Shown here: positions 1 through 5,840 of the stretch, piece by piece
How positions within the stretch are numbered: the first letter of the stretch is position 1
How the letters are laid out: each line of letters opens with the position of its first letter
Assembly: GCA_020054355.1 (NCBI GenBank)
Contig: JAGVLI010000238.1
Location: forward strand, 1 to 8,471
Reading direction: 5' to 3'
Length of the DNA: 8,471 nucleotides
DNA from: Planctomycetales bacterium
GTDB lineage: Bacteria; Planctomycetota; Planctomycetia; Gemmatales; Gemmataceae
The notes under the pieces: model-generated
Seen by the model: the letters and a program-made list of their open reading frames with translations, nothing else
What the model was told of the DNA's origin: nothing
Database searches by the model: none
Position numbers and translations under genes: made by a program

Positions 1-45
1 AGCGCTCGCCGCCGGCTCGCGGCTAAACCGTTTTCGACAACTCTC

Positions 46-1059
46 ATGTCGCGCGCCAAGCCTTCCGTCGTCCGTCTGCACGAGCTGACGCCCGGCCAGC
101 ATGCCGACTTCTTCGCCCGGCTGGCCGAGCGGAACAAGAGCGCCACCCGCGACGGCAAGCCTTTCTATACTTGCCGGTTCCGCGACCTGAAGCGCACCGT
201 CGGCTTCATGGTCTGGGCCGACGGCGGCTTCTACGACCAGTGCGAAAGCGAGTGGAAAGTCGGCCAGTTCTTCAAGATTCGCGGCACCTTCGGCGAGCAC
301 GAGCGCTACGGGCCGCAGATCGAAGTCCAGCAGATTCGCCTGGTCACCGACGCCGACCGTGCCGACGGCTTCGATCCGGCCGAATTTGTCGAAGGCAGCC
401 GGTTCGACGCCGACGCGCTGCTGGGTGAACTGAAGGCCGAGGTCGAAAAGCACATTGCCGACGAACCGCTGCGCCGGCTGGTCTTGACGATCCTGGAACG
501 ACACGCCGAACCGCTGAAAAGGCTGCCGGCGACGCAGCGGCATTTCTATCCGTTTCCCGGCGGCCTGCTGGAACACACCCTGTCGGTGACGCGCTCGTGC
601 ATCGACCTAGCCGAACGGTATGCGGCCCGCTACCCCGATCTGCAGCCGCCGCTCAATCGCGATCTGGTGACGGCCGGCGCGGTACTGCACGACATCGGCC
701 GGGTGCTGGAACTGACCGACGATCTGCTCGATGTCCGGCGCACGGCTGCCGGCGGGCTGCTCGGCCACCTGTTCCTGGCGCAAAACCTGGTGCGCGACAC
801 GGCTCGGGAACTCGGCGACGTGAACCCGGAACTGCTCCTGCTGCTCGAACACATCATCATTTCCCATCTCAATCATCCGGAATGGGGTTCTCCACGCTTG
901 CCCTTGTTGCCCGAGTGCCTGATTCTGCACCATGCGGACGACCTCGACGCCAAGCTGGAAATGTATACGCGCTGCCTGGCGAAGGACAAAGCGGACGGCC
1001 CGTTCACCGACCGGGATCCCGCGCTGGGACGGCAGTTGTTCAAGGGCCGGGGCGTGTGA
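46..1059 (+). CDS. 3'-5' exoribonuclease, YhaM-type (OB-fold + HD domain)
   Basis: Predicted cytoplasmic metal-dependent 3'-5' exonuclease of the YhaM family, which trims RNA (and in some members ssDNA) ends. The N-terminal ~105 residues read as an OB-fold nucleic-acid binding region (FYTCRFRDLKRTVGFMVW about residues 40-57, then a 'F-K-I-R-G-T' strand near 76-81). The C-terminal HD phosphohydrolase domain carries the family residues in order: H177 in LEHT, H215-D216 in LHDIG, H241 in GHL, H269, H274 in SHLNHPEWGSP, and D301 in DDLDAK. At 337 residues it is close to the usual length for the family. The ATG at 46 keeps the whole OB-fold, but no clear Shine-Dalgarno precedes it. A strong palindrome begins 13 nt after the stop. 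The family call is firm; the actual substrate is inferred from family knowledge only. Confidence 0.85.
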   Translation: MSRAKPSVVRLHELTPGQHADFFARLAERNKSATRDGKPFYTCRFRDLKRTVGFMVWADGGFYDQCESEWKVGQFFKIRGTFGEHERYGPQIEVQQIRLVTDADRADGFDPAEFVEGSRFDADALLGELKAEVEKHIADEPLRRLVLTILERHAEPLKRLPATQRHFYPFPGGLLEHTLSVTRSCIDLAERYAARYPDLQPPLNRDLVTAGAVLHDIGRVLELTDDLLDVRRTAAGGLLGHLFLAQNLVRDTARELGDVNPELLLLLEHIIISHLNHPEWGSPRLPLLPECLILHHADDLDAKLEMYTRCLAKDKADGPFTDRDPALGRQLFKGRGV

Positions 1060-1072
1060 TAAAGTTTGAGGT

Positions 1073-1137
1073 CGTAGGGTCCGCTGTGCGGACCAATCCA
1101 GTCCCCGGCGCGATTGGTCCGCACAGCGGACCCTACG
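1073..1137. repeat. REPIN-like nested palindrome (paired inverted REP units)
   Basis: Two arms, 1073-1098 and 1112-1137, are perfect reverse complements over 26 nt, separated by a 13-nt loop (1099-1111). Each arm itself contains a smaller perfect hairpin: GGTCCGCTGTGCGGACC (1078-1094) and GGTCCGCACAGCGGACC (1116-1132), each with a 7-bp stem and a 3-nt loop. Two REP-like hairpins in inverted orientation are the defining layout of a REPIN. No second copy lies in this window, so its dispersal in the genome is not shown here. As RNA it would form one long stable stem just after the exoribonuclease stop codon, so it could also act as a 3' stabiliser or terminator; no U-tract follows. Confidence 0.75.
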
Positions 1138-1144
1138 GGAGGTC

Positions 1145-1161
1145 GTCCAGAAGTGCTGGAC
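1145..1161. repeat. Small hairpin upstream of the methyltransferase
   Basis: GTCCAG at 1145-1150 and CTGGAC at 1156-1161 form a perfect 6-bp stem with a 5-nt loop. It sits just right of the large palindrome and 38 nt before the methyltransferase start. No T-run follows, so it is not a typical terminator. Its role is unknown, and it could be a chance GC-rich hairpin. Confidence 0.35.
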
Positions 1162-1199
1162 CCTTGGCGCGTTGAGGACTCGTCTGACCTGGAGCAGTC

Positions 1200-2021
1200 A
1201 TGAGCGAACAGGGCTATGTCCTGGGCCAGTCCGCCCGCGCCGCCCGTCGTCTGGAAATTCAGGATGCTCATTTCGCCGAAGTTTCGGAACGGCTGCTCGA
1301 TGAACTGCAAGTTCGACCGCACGACCGGGTCGTGGAACTCGGCTGCGGGCCTGGAGGCTTCAGCAAGCGCGTTCTCCGACGGCTCGGCGAAGGCGGAGTC
1401 TTGGTCGGCGTGGACACCAGCGAGGGTCTGCTGACCCAGGCCAGCGCTCTTCTGGCTGGCCAAGGCCCAGGGCGGTTCGAGCCGGTGCGGGCCGACATCA
1501 GCGAACTCGGTTCCTGGCTCGACGGCACGGATGTGATCGTGGGCCGAACCGTCTTGCATCATGTGCCGATGGTGGAATTCATGCTGGGCCGGCTGCGTGC
1601 GCGGGTACCGGCCGGCACCCGCATCGGTTTCCTGGAACCGGATTTCCGCACGCCCCTGGCCCGGCTCGCCCATCTGGAAGTCACCAGTCGTCCCGAGCTG
1701 GGGCCGCTCCGACTCTGGGCGACGGCCATCAACCAGCTCTACCAGGTCAATCGGCTGTCGCCCGATGCCGGCCCGACGCTGGCCCGCACCCTGGAAACCG
1801 CCGGCTATCGCAACGTGCGCGGCAGCTGGTTCGAGGGCCGGTCGGATGCAATGATGATCGAGAACATGGCCATGTTCTACGACGAGGTCGGCGCCCAGCT
1901 GGCCGCGATCGGCATCCTGACCGTCGAACAGATTGCCGAGCAGCAGGGTTTGCTGCGCGAACTGGCCGCTCGGCCGTTGCCCGCGGTCTGGGGCATCCAT
2001 CTGGTCGCCTGCGAAGCCTGA
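1200..2021 (+). CDS. Class I SAM-dependent methyltransferase
   Basis: Predicted cytoplasmic methyltransferase with a Rossmann-type AdoMet-binding fold. Motif I is VVELGCGPGG (residues 44-53). The acidic end of the second strand is D72 in VGVDTS, the binding of the adenine side is suggested by ADI (98-100), and the following strand is DVIVGRTVLHHV (111-122), a UbiE/small-molecule-type arrangement. FLEPDF (144-149) is the usual post-motif strand. The last ~100 residues form a mostly helical cap that could recognise the substrate. The start is supported by GGAG at 1191-1194, 5 nt before the ATG. It is 273 residues long. Genes either side give no pathway clue, so the methyl acceptor cannot be named. 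Confidence 0.85.
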   Translation: MSEQGYVLGQSARAARRLEIQDAHFAEVSERLLDELQVRPHDRVVELGCGPGGFSKRVLRRLGEGGVLVGVDTSEGLLTQASALLAGQGPGRFEPVRADISELGSWLDGTDVIVGRTVLHHVPMVEFMLGRLRARVPAGTRIGFLEPDFRTPLARLAHLEVTSRPELGPLRLWATAINQLYQVNRLSPDAGPTLARTLETAGYRNVRGSWFEGRSDAMMIENMAMFYDEVGAQLAAIGILTVEQIAEQQGLLRELAARPLPAVWGIHLVACEA

Positions 2022-2029
2022 CCGCACGC

Positions 2030-2058
2030 TCGACACCGGCCCGCCAGCCCTTTATACT
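2030..2058 (+). promoter_or_regulatory. Sigma70-like promoter for the double-thioredoxin gene
   Basis: TCGACA (2030-2035, five of six matches to TTGACA) is followed after exactly 17 nt by TATACT (2053-2058, five of six matches to TATAAT). It lies just after the methyltransferase stop (2021) and would give a leader of roughly 50 nt before the ATG at 2116. Near-consensus boxes at ideal spacing are uncommon by chance in such GC-rich sequence. A CACCGG/CCGGTG inverted repeat (2034-2039 and 2061-2066) overlaps it. Confidence 0.5.
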
Positions 2059-2115
2059 CTCCGGTGCTTCCCCACCGCCGCTTTTCCGTTTCACTCTCGT
2101 CGTGGAGACCGTGCC

Positions 2116-3249
2116 ATGTTCCGCACCGCGCTGGTCCTGGTGGTTGCTGGCTGGTTCACCGTGGCTTCGTCCAGCGTGCGGGCCGATCCGCCCGGCCTCA
2201 AGACACTGGCGATCGGCGCTGCCGCCCCGGACTTCCAGCTGCCCGGCGTCGATGGCAAGGACTATGCGCTGAAGACCTTCGCGGATGCCAAGCTGCTCCT
2301 GGTGATTTTTACCTGCAATCACTGCCCGACCGCCAACGCCTACGAGAAGCGCATCCTCGACCTGCACGCCGACTACAAAGCCAAGGGTGTGGCCCTGGTC
2401 GCCATCTCGCCCAACGATCCCAAGGCGGTGCGACTCGATGAACTGGGCTACACCGACCTGGGCGATTCCTTCGAGGACATGAAGCTGCGGGCCAAGGAGC
2501 AGAAATTCACGTTTCCGTATCTCTACGATGGCGACAAGCAGGAAGCGGCGAAGGCCTTTGGCGCGATGGCCACGCCGCAGGTCTTTCTCTTCGACCGGGA
2601 ACGCAAGCTGCGCTACGTCGGTCGGATCGACGATTCCGACGTGAAGACTCCGACCAGCCACGACACCCGCAATGCCCTGGACGCCCTCTTGGCCGGCAAG
2701 CCCGTCCTGGTGGAAACCACGCGCGTCTTCGGTTGCTCGACCAAGTGGGCCGACAAGCAGGCTGACGCGGTGAAGTCCCTGGAAAAATGGGACATGGAAC
2801 CCGTGAAGCTGGAAGCACTCGACGAGGCCGGCGTCGCCAAGCTGGTGAAAAACGAGGGCAAGAAGCTGCTGGTCGTCAATGTCTGGGCCACCCATTGCGG
2901 CCCATGCGTGGCGGAGCTGCCGGAGTTCGTGACCATGAACCGCATGTACCGCCGCCGCAACTTCGAGCTGATCACGATCAGCATCGACGATCCGGAAAAG
3001 AAGGCGGAAGCCCTGAAGGTGCTCCAGGAAAAGAAAGTCGCCGCCACGAACTACATTTCGACGGTGGCCAAGCAAGACAAGTTCGCCGACCTGCTCGACA
3101 AGGACTGGCAAGGTCCGCTGCCCTACACGCTGCTGATTGCCCCGGACGGCAAGATCATCTACCGCAAGACGGGCGCCATCGAACCGCTGACCGTCCGCCG
3201 GCAGATCGTCGATGTCCTGGGGCGGACGTATGCCTCGAAGGGAAAGTAA
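2116..3249 (+). CDS. Secreted tandem thioredoxin-fold protein (redoxin + TlpA-like)
   Basis: Likely periplasmic thiol-disulfide oxidoreductase or peroxidase-like protein of 377 residues. A signal peptide occupies about residues 1-23 (hydrophobic stretch ALVLVVAGWFTVASSS, probable cleavage after VRA). Domain 1 (about 30-195) is AhpC/TSA-redoxin-like, starting with GAAAPDFQLP, with a C67-N-H-C70-P active site and an ATP cis-proline (P154); a GCSTKW motif follows at 206-211. Domain 2 (about 235-375) is TlpA/thioredoxin-like: VNVWATHCGPC with C261 and C264, and LP336 as probable cis-proline. The frame is open upstream to 1933, but ATG 2116 is preferred because it has GGAG at 2103-2106, begins the signal peptide and follows the promoter. 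Its partner proteins and substrate are unknown; peroxide detoxification or cytochrome c maturation are possibilities only. Confidence 0.85.
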   Translation: MFRTALVLVVAGWFTVASSSVRADPPGLKTLAIGAAAPDFQLPGVDGKDYALKTFADAKLLLVIFTCNHCPTANAYEKRILDLHADYKAKGVALVAISPNDPKAVRLDELGYTDLGDSFEDMKLRAKEQKFTFPYLYDGDKQEAAKAFGAMATPQVFLFDRERKLRYVGRIDDSDVKTPTSHDTRNALDALLAGKPVLVETTRVFGCSTKWADKQADAVKSLEKWDMEPVKLEALDEAGVAKLVKNEGKKLLVVNVWATHCGPCVAELPEFVTMNRMYRRRNFELITISIDDPEKKAEALKVLQEKKVAATNYISTVAKQDKFADLLDKDWQGPLPYTLLIAPDGKIIYRKTGAIEPLTVRRQIVDVLGRTYASKGK

Positions 3250-3282
3250 GCGAAATGCAGGAAGAGGCGGCCTGCTCTCCGA

Positions 3283-3312
3283 TTGAACGGCGGTGCCGGC
3301 AACAGCTAGAAT
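3283..3312 (+). promoter_or_regulatory. Probable promoter of the ATPase-DUF4276 pair
   Basis: TTGAAC (3283-3288; four of six matches to TTGACA) and TAGAAT (3307-3312; five of six matches to TATAAT) are separated by 18 nt. Transcription would start near 3319, leaving a leader of about 30 nt with AGGGG (3338-3342) before ATG 3351. It lies in the 101-nt gap between the thioredoxin stop and the ATPase start, and no other boxes as good are visible there. Confidence 0.4.
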
Positions 3313-3350
3313 CCTGAGTGGAACATCGTCCGCGTTCAGGGGCAGCGCTC

Positions 3351-4616
3351 ATGGCCACCGCACCGAGCAAAGAGACCGGCGAAGAGGTCGATGACTGGAC
3401 CAAACCTCCGTTCCTGCGCCGGGTGCGCATCCAGGGTTACAAGAGCATTGCGTTTTGCGACGTTCAGCTCCAGCCTTTGACCATCCTGGTGGGGCGGAAT
3501 GCTTCGGGAAAGAGCAACTTTCTCGATGCGCTGGCTTTTCTGCGAGATGTTCTCAGACTTGGCGTAAATGAGGCAGTACAGCGTCATGGCGGCACTGCGG
3601 CTATTCCAACGCGTTCGGGTCGGGAAACACTGCTCCAGTTCGAGGTGGAAGCCAGCTACAACGATGCGGAATCTACGCTTCCGTGGAATGCGCTTTATCA
3701 AATTGCTGTCAAGTTTCCAAAGGACCGTGCTGCTGAAATCAGCTACGAACATTTCCGGGTAGAGCACGACGATTTTTTGTGGGTTGGGTACATCAATGAG
3801 GAAGGAGAAGTAAACTGCGGTGCTGGTGGCGATAAACCACAAGTGTATAGGTGGGGAATCAAGGACCGACCGTTTCTGGACGCTTACCGCGATTCGCCAG
3901 TGCCAGAATTTGCCGAGAGATTCACGTCAATTGCCGTCCACAACTTTTATCCCGATGCAATCCGCGCGTTGCAACACCCCAATCCTGGCTCCATGTTAGC
4001 CAGAGACGGCCACAATCTTGCCAGCGTAATCGGCAGTCTCCGAGACCATGACCGCACCACATTTCAGCGAGTCCGGGATTATCTGGTCAACATCTCCGAG
4101 GAGATTGAAACCTTCGGCACCATTCGTTACGGCGAATATGAAACCGTCCGCTTCCGGTTGCGCGGTGGCTCCGAGGACAAGCCGCTTGAATTCGATGCCG
4201 CAAGCATGTCCGACGGTACGCTTCGGGCCTTGGCGGCGCTTGTGGCAGCATTCCAGATTCACTTGCCTGACGGTCCCAGTGTCATTGGCATTGAGGAACC
4301 AGAAACAGCATTACACCCGGCAGCCACACAGGCGCTGGTAGATGCTCTCGACGAAGCAACCCAGCGAACCCAAGTCATACTGACAACTCACAGCGCGGAC
4401 TTGCTCTCTGGCCGGGACATCACGCCCGGTCAGGTTCTGGTCGTGCGCAATCGAGGCGGTCAGACGCAAATCACGCCGGTCGATCCGGCCAGTCGCGAAA
4501 TCATCGAAAAAGAACTCTACACGTTGGCCGACCTCCAGCGCATGGACCAGCTGAACCTCGATGAGGCCGACCTAAAGCGACAGGAACACCTCCGCAACGG
4601 TTCCGAGGGCGACTGA
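3351..4616 (+). CDS. AAA (RecF/SMC-like, AAA_21 type) ATPase, first gene of a two-gene module
   Basis: Predicted cytoplasmic ABC/SMC-like ATPase of 421 residues. The N-terminal lobe (about 20-65) has LRRVRIQGYKSI and Walker A GRNASGKS (48-55). The C-terminal lobe has a signature-like MSDGTLR (286-292), Walker B VIGIEEPETALHP (311-323) with the catalytic acidic pair, and an H-loop TTHS (345-348). The ~200-residue insert between Walker A and signature lacks an obvious long coiled coil. ATG 3351 is chosen over an in-frame GTG at 3318 because AAGGGG-like AGGGG (3338-3342) lies 8 nt upstream and the putative promoter would start transcription near 3319. The stop is 1 nt from the next ATG, implying translational coupling. 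The central part is low in G+C (87/180 by hand count for 3661-3840). Such ATPases paired with TOPRIM-type partners are often anti-phage modules; that role is inferred. Confidence 0.85.
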   Translation: MATAPSKETGEEVDDWTKPPFLRRVRIQGYKSIAFCDVQLQPLTILVGRNASGKSNFLDALAFLRDVLRLGVNEAVQRHGGTAAIPTRSGRETLLQFEVEASYNDAESTLPWNALYQIAVKFPKDRAAEISYEHFRVEHDDFLWVGYINEEGEVNCGAGGDKPQVYRWGIKDRPFLDAYRDSPVPEFAERFTSIAVHNFYPDAIRALQHPNPGSMLARDGHNLASVIGSLRDHDRTTFQRVRDYLVNISEEIETFGTIRYGEYETVRFRLRGGSEDKPLEFDAASMSDGTLRALAALVAAFQIHLPDGPSVIGIEEPETALHPAATQALVDALDEATQRTQVILTTHSADLLSGRDITPGQVLVVRNRGGQTQITPVDPASREIIEKELYTLADLQRMDQLNLDEADLKRQEHLRNGSEGD

Positions 4617-4617
4617 C

Positions 4618-5211
4618 ATGCCGCTCCGCGTGGTGGTGGTCGTGGAAGGACACGGCGAGGATGGGTCCATCCGCACTCTGCTGGAGCGAATCTGGTATGA
4701 GATGCTCCAGGGAGACTACATCGAAGTCATTCCCTGGCGCGGCAAGCAGGGGCAGTTGCGCCAACGACAGACCTTGCGGCCAGTGATCGAAGCCGCCGCC
4801 ATCAAGCTGCGCGCCTCGGGCCGGGCTGATCTCCGGCGGCTGTTGCTCATCATGATCGATTCCGAAGGCGCCTGCCCGGCCACACTCGCGCCGGAACTGC
4901 TGGCCTGGGCCACTGAATTTCGCTCGGACACTGAATTTGCCTGTGTCATGCCGCATCCGATGTTCGAGACCTGGTTCGCGGCTGCCGCTGCTTCGCTGGC
5001 CGGCGTGAACGATCTACCTGCGGATTTGAAACCGCCAGCAGACCCGGAAGGTAACGGTTTGGGCAAGGGCTGGCTGAAAAGGAACCTGAACCGCAAGTAC
5101 AAGGAAACGGTCGATCAGCCGCGCTTCACGGCTCAGATGCGGCTGGATGATTGTCGCCGGAACTCGCCGTCCTTCGACAAACTCTGTCGGGAACTGCGAC
5201 AGCGACTTTGA
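4618..5211 (+). CDS. DUF4276 family protein, TOPRIM-like partner of the ATPase
   Basis: Predicted 197-residue cytoplasmic protein recognised as DUF4276-like. Visible conserved features are VVVVVEGHGED (E10, E14) after the first strand, LLLIMIDSEG (D81, E83) at a second strand, MPHPMFETWFAA (E117), and the C-terminal KYKETVDQPRFTAQM followed by SPSFDKLCREL. The spacing of an N-terminal E and a later D-x-E at strand ends resembles the TOPRIM metal-binding layout found in nuclease partners of ATPases such as OLD and AriB; this parallel is my inference, not an established annotation. ATG 4618 begins 1 nt after the ATPase stop, with GAGGG at 4605-4609 inside the preceding gene, so the two are co-translated. 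Its G+C looks host-like, unlike the middle of the ATPase gene. Function unknown; candidate effector of the pair. Confidence 0.8.
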   Translation: MPLRVVVVVEGHGEDGSIRTLLERIWYEMLQGDYIEVIPWRGKQGQLRQRQTLRPVIEAAAIKLRASGRADLRRLLLIMIDSEGACPATLAPELLAWATEFRSDTEFACVMPHPMFETWFAAAAASLAGVNDLPADLKPPADPEGNGLGKGWLKRNLNRKYKETVDQPRFTAQMRLDDCRRNSPSFDKLCRELRQRL

Positions 5212-5243
5212 CTTGATCGACCGACAGGAGAGGACTTGGTCCC

Positions 5244-5759
5244 ATGCAACGCACTCTGATGCTCGCCTGTGCCGTCATCGGACTCGCATTGACCGGCAGC
5301 ACCCTGCTGGCCCAGACCACGGCCAAGGATGCGGCCCGCTTTGCCGAGATGCTCAAGTCGGACAAGGATGCGGAAAAGCGCATCTTCGCCGCCCGCGAAC
5401 TGGCCAGCATCGCCAAGATCAAGGTTGCCTATTTACAGCCCCATACCGCTTTGCTGGTCAAGACCTTGCAGCAGGACAGCGATCCGCTGGTCCGCGCTGC
5501 CGCCGGCACTACCTTGCTGGCCTTCGCCGCCGAGCCGAAGGAAGTGCTGCCGGCTATTGCCGAGATCGTCAAGAATGACAAGGAGCCGGGACCGGTGCTG
5601 GCCGTGGCAGCACGTCTCGCCGCCGCGTATCAGGCCAAGGATTTGATTCCCGATCTGCAAATGTTGAAGAAGCGCGAGGAAGCCAAGGAAGATCCCAAGC
5701 TGCGCGATCAACGGCTGCTGCAAGCGGTCAACCAGGCCATTGCGATCCTATCGAAATAA
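5244..5759 (+). CDS. Secreted HEAT-repeat protein
   Basis: A 171-residue exported helical-repeat protein. Residues 1-23 form a signal peptide (MQRT then hydrophobic LMLACAVIGLALTGSTLLA, probable cleavage before Q24). The mature part is about four HEAT-like helix pairs: roughly 30-60 (DAEKRIFAARELASIA), 66-97 (DSDPLVRAAAGTTLLAFA), 101-130 (VLPAIAEIVKNDKEPGPVLAVAARLAA) and 133-169. No catalytic residues are seen; HEAT repeats usually act as protein-binding scaffolds. The purine-rich AGGAGAGGA (5226-5234) lies about 10 nt upstream of ATG 5244. It starts only 32 nt after the DUF4276 stop in the same direction, so it could be co-transcribed with that pair, although its export signal suggests a separate job in the periplasm. 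Confidence 0.75.
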   Translation: MQRTLMLACAVIGLALTGSTLLAQTTAKDAARFAEMLKSDKDAEKRIFAARELASIAKIKVAYLQPHTALLVKTLQQDSDPLVRAAAGTTLLAFAAEPKEVLPAIAEIVKNDKEPGPVLAVAARLAAAYQAKDLIPDLQMLKKREEAKEDPKLRDQRLLQAVNQAIAILSK

Positions 5760-5803
5760 TCTTGCTCGATTTCAAAACTTTGGAGGCGGAGCGAGGGTAG
5801 ACA

Positions 5804-5828
5804 CCGGAAACACCAGCGGATTTTCCGG
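5804..5828 (+). promoter_or_regulatory. Hairpin overlapping the Shine-Dalgarno of the next gene
   Basis: CCGGAAA (5804-5810) and TTTCCGG (5822-5828) are perfect complements around an 11-nt loop. The right arm takes up the first two bases of the GGAGG ribosome binding site (5827-5831) that precedes ATG 5841. In RNA this could partly mask the site. The gap 5760-5840 shows no clear promoter otherwise. Confidence 0.3.
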
Positions 5829-5840
5829 AGGTTCACGCCG

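Noticed and set aside
1..45. Possible tail of an upstream gene or a terminator (GCCGC/GCGGC mini-hairpin; in-frame TAA at 24-26)
   Set aside because: Too short to tell coding from non-coding, and the 5-bp stem has no T-run after it.
873..2036. Long open frame on the minus strand (387 codons) opposite the methyltransferase
   Set aside because: It lies antisense to a clear methyltransferase and crosses the intergenic palindrome; the translation shows no domain motif, and long antisense frames are common in high-G+C DNA.
2034..2066. CACCGG/CCGGTG inverted repeat as a terminator of the methyltransferase gene
   Set aside because: The 6-bp stem has a 21-nt loop and no following T-run; the promoter boxes explain this stretch better.
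1933..2115. Upstream extension of the thioredoxin gene to an ATG at 1933
   Set aside because: It would overlap the methyltransferase gene, run through the promoter and bury the signal peptide internally; ATG 2116 has GGAG 9 nt upstream.
1747..3111. Long open frame on the minus strand (454 codons) opposite the double-thioredoxin gene
   Set aside because: The plus strand here has a signal peptide, two thioredoxin active sites, a ribosome site and a promoter. The antisense translation is low-complexity and unrecognisable.
3318..3350. GTG start for the ATPase at 3318
   Set aside because: No Shine-Dalgarno precedes it and it lies at the predicted transcription start; ATG 3351 has AGGGG 8 nt upstream.
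3351..5211. ATPase + DUF4276 as an integrated mobile element
   Set aside because: No integrase, transposase, tRNA gene, terminal repeats or target duplications were found around the pair; only base composition hints at transfer.
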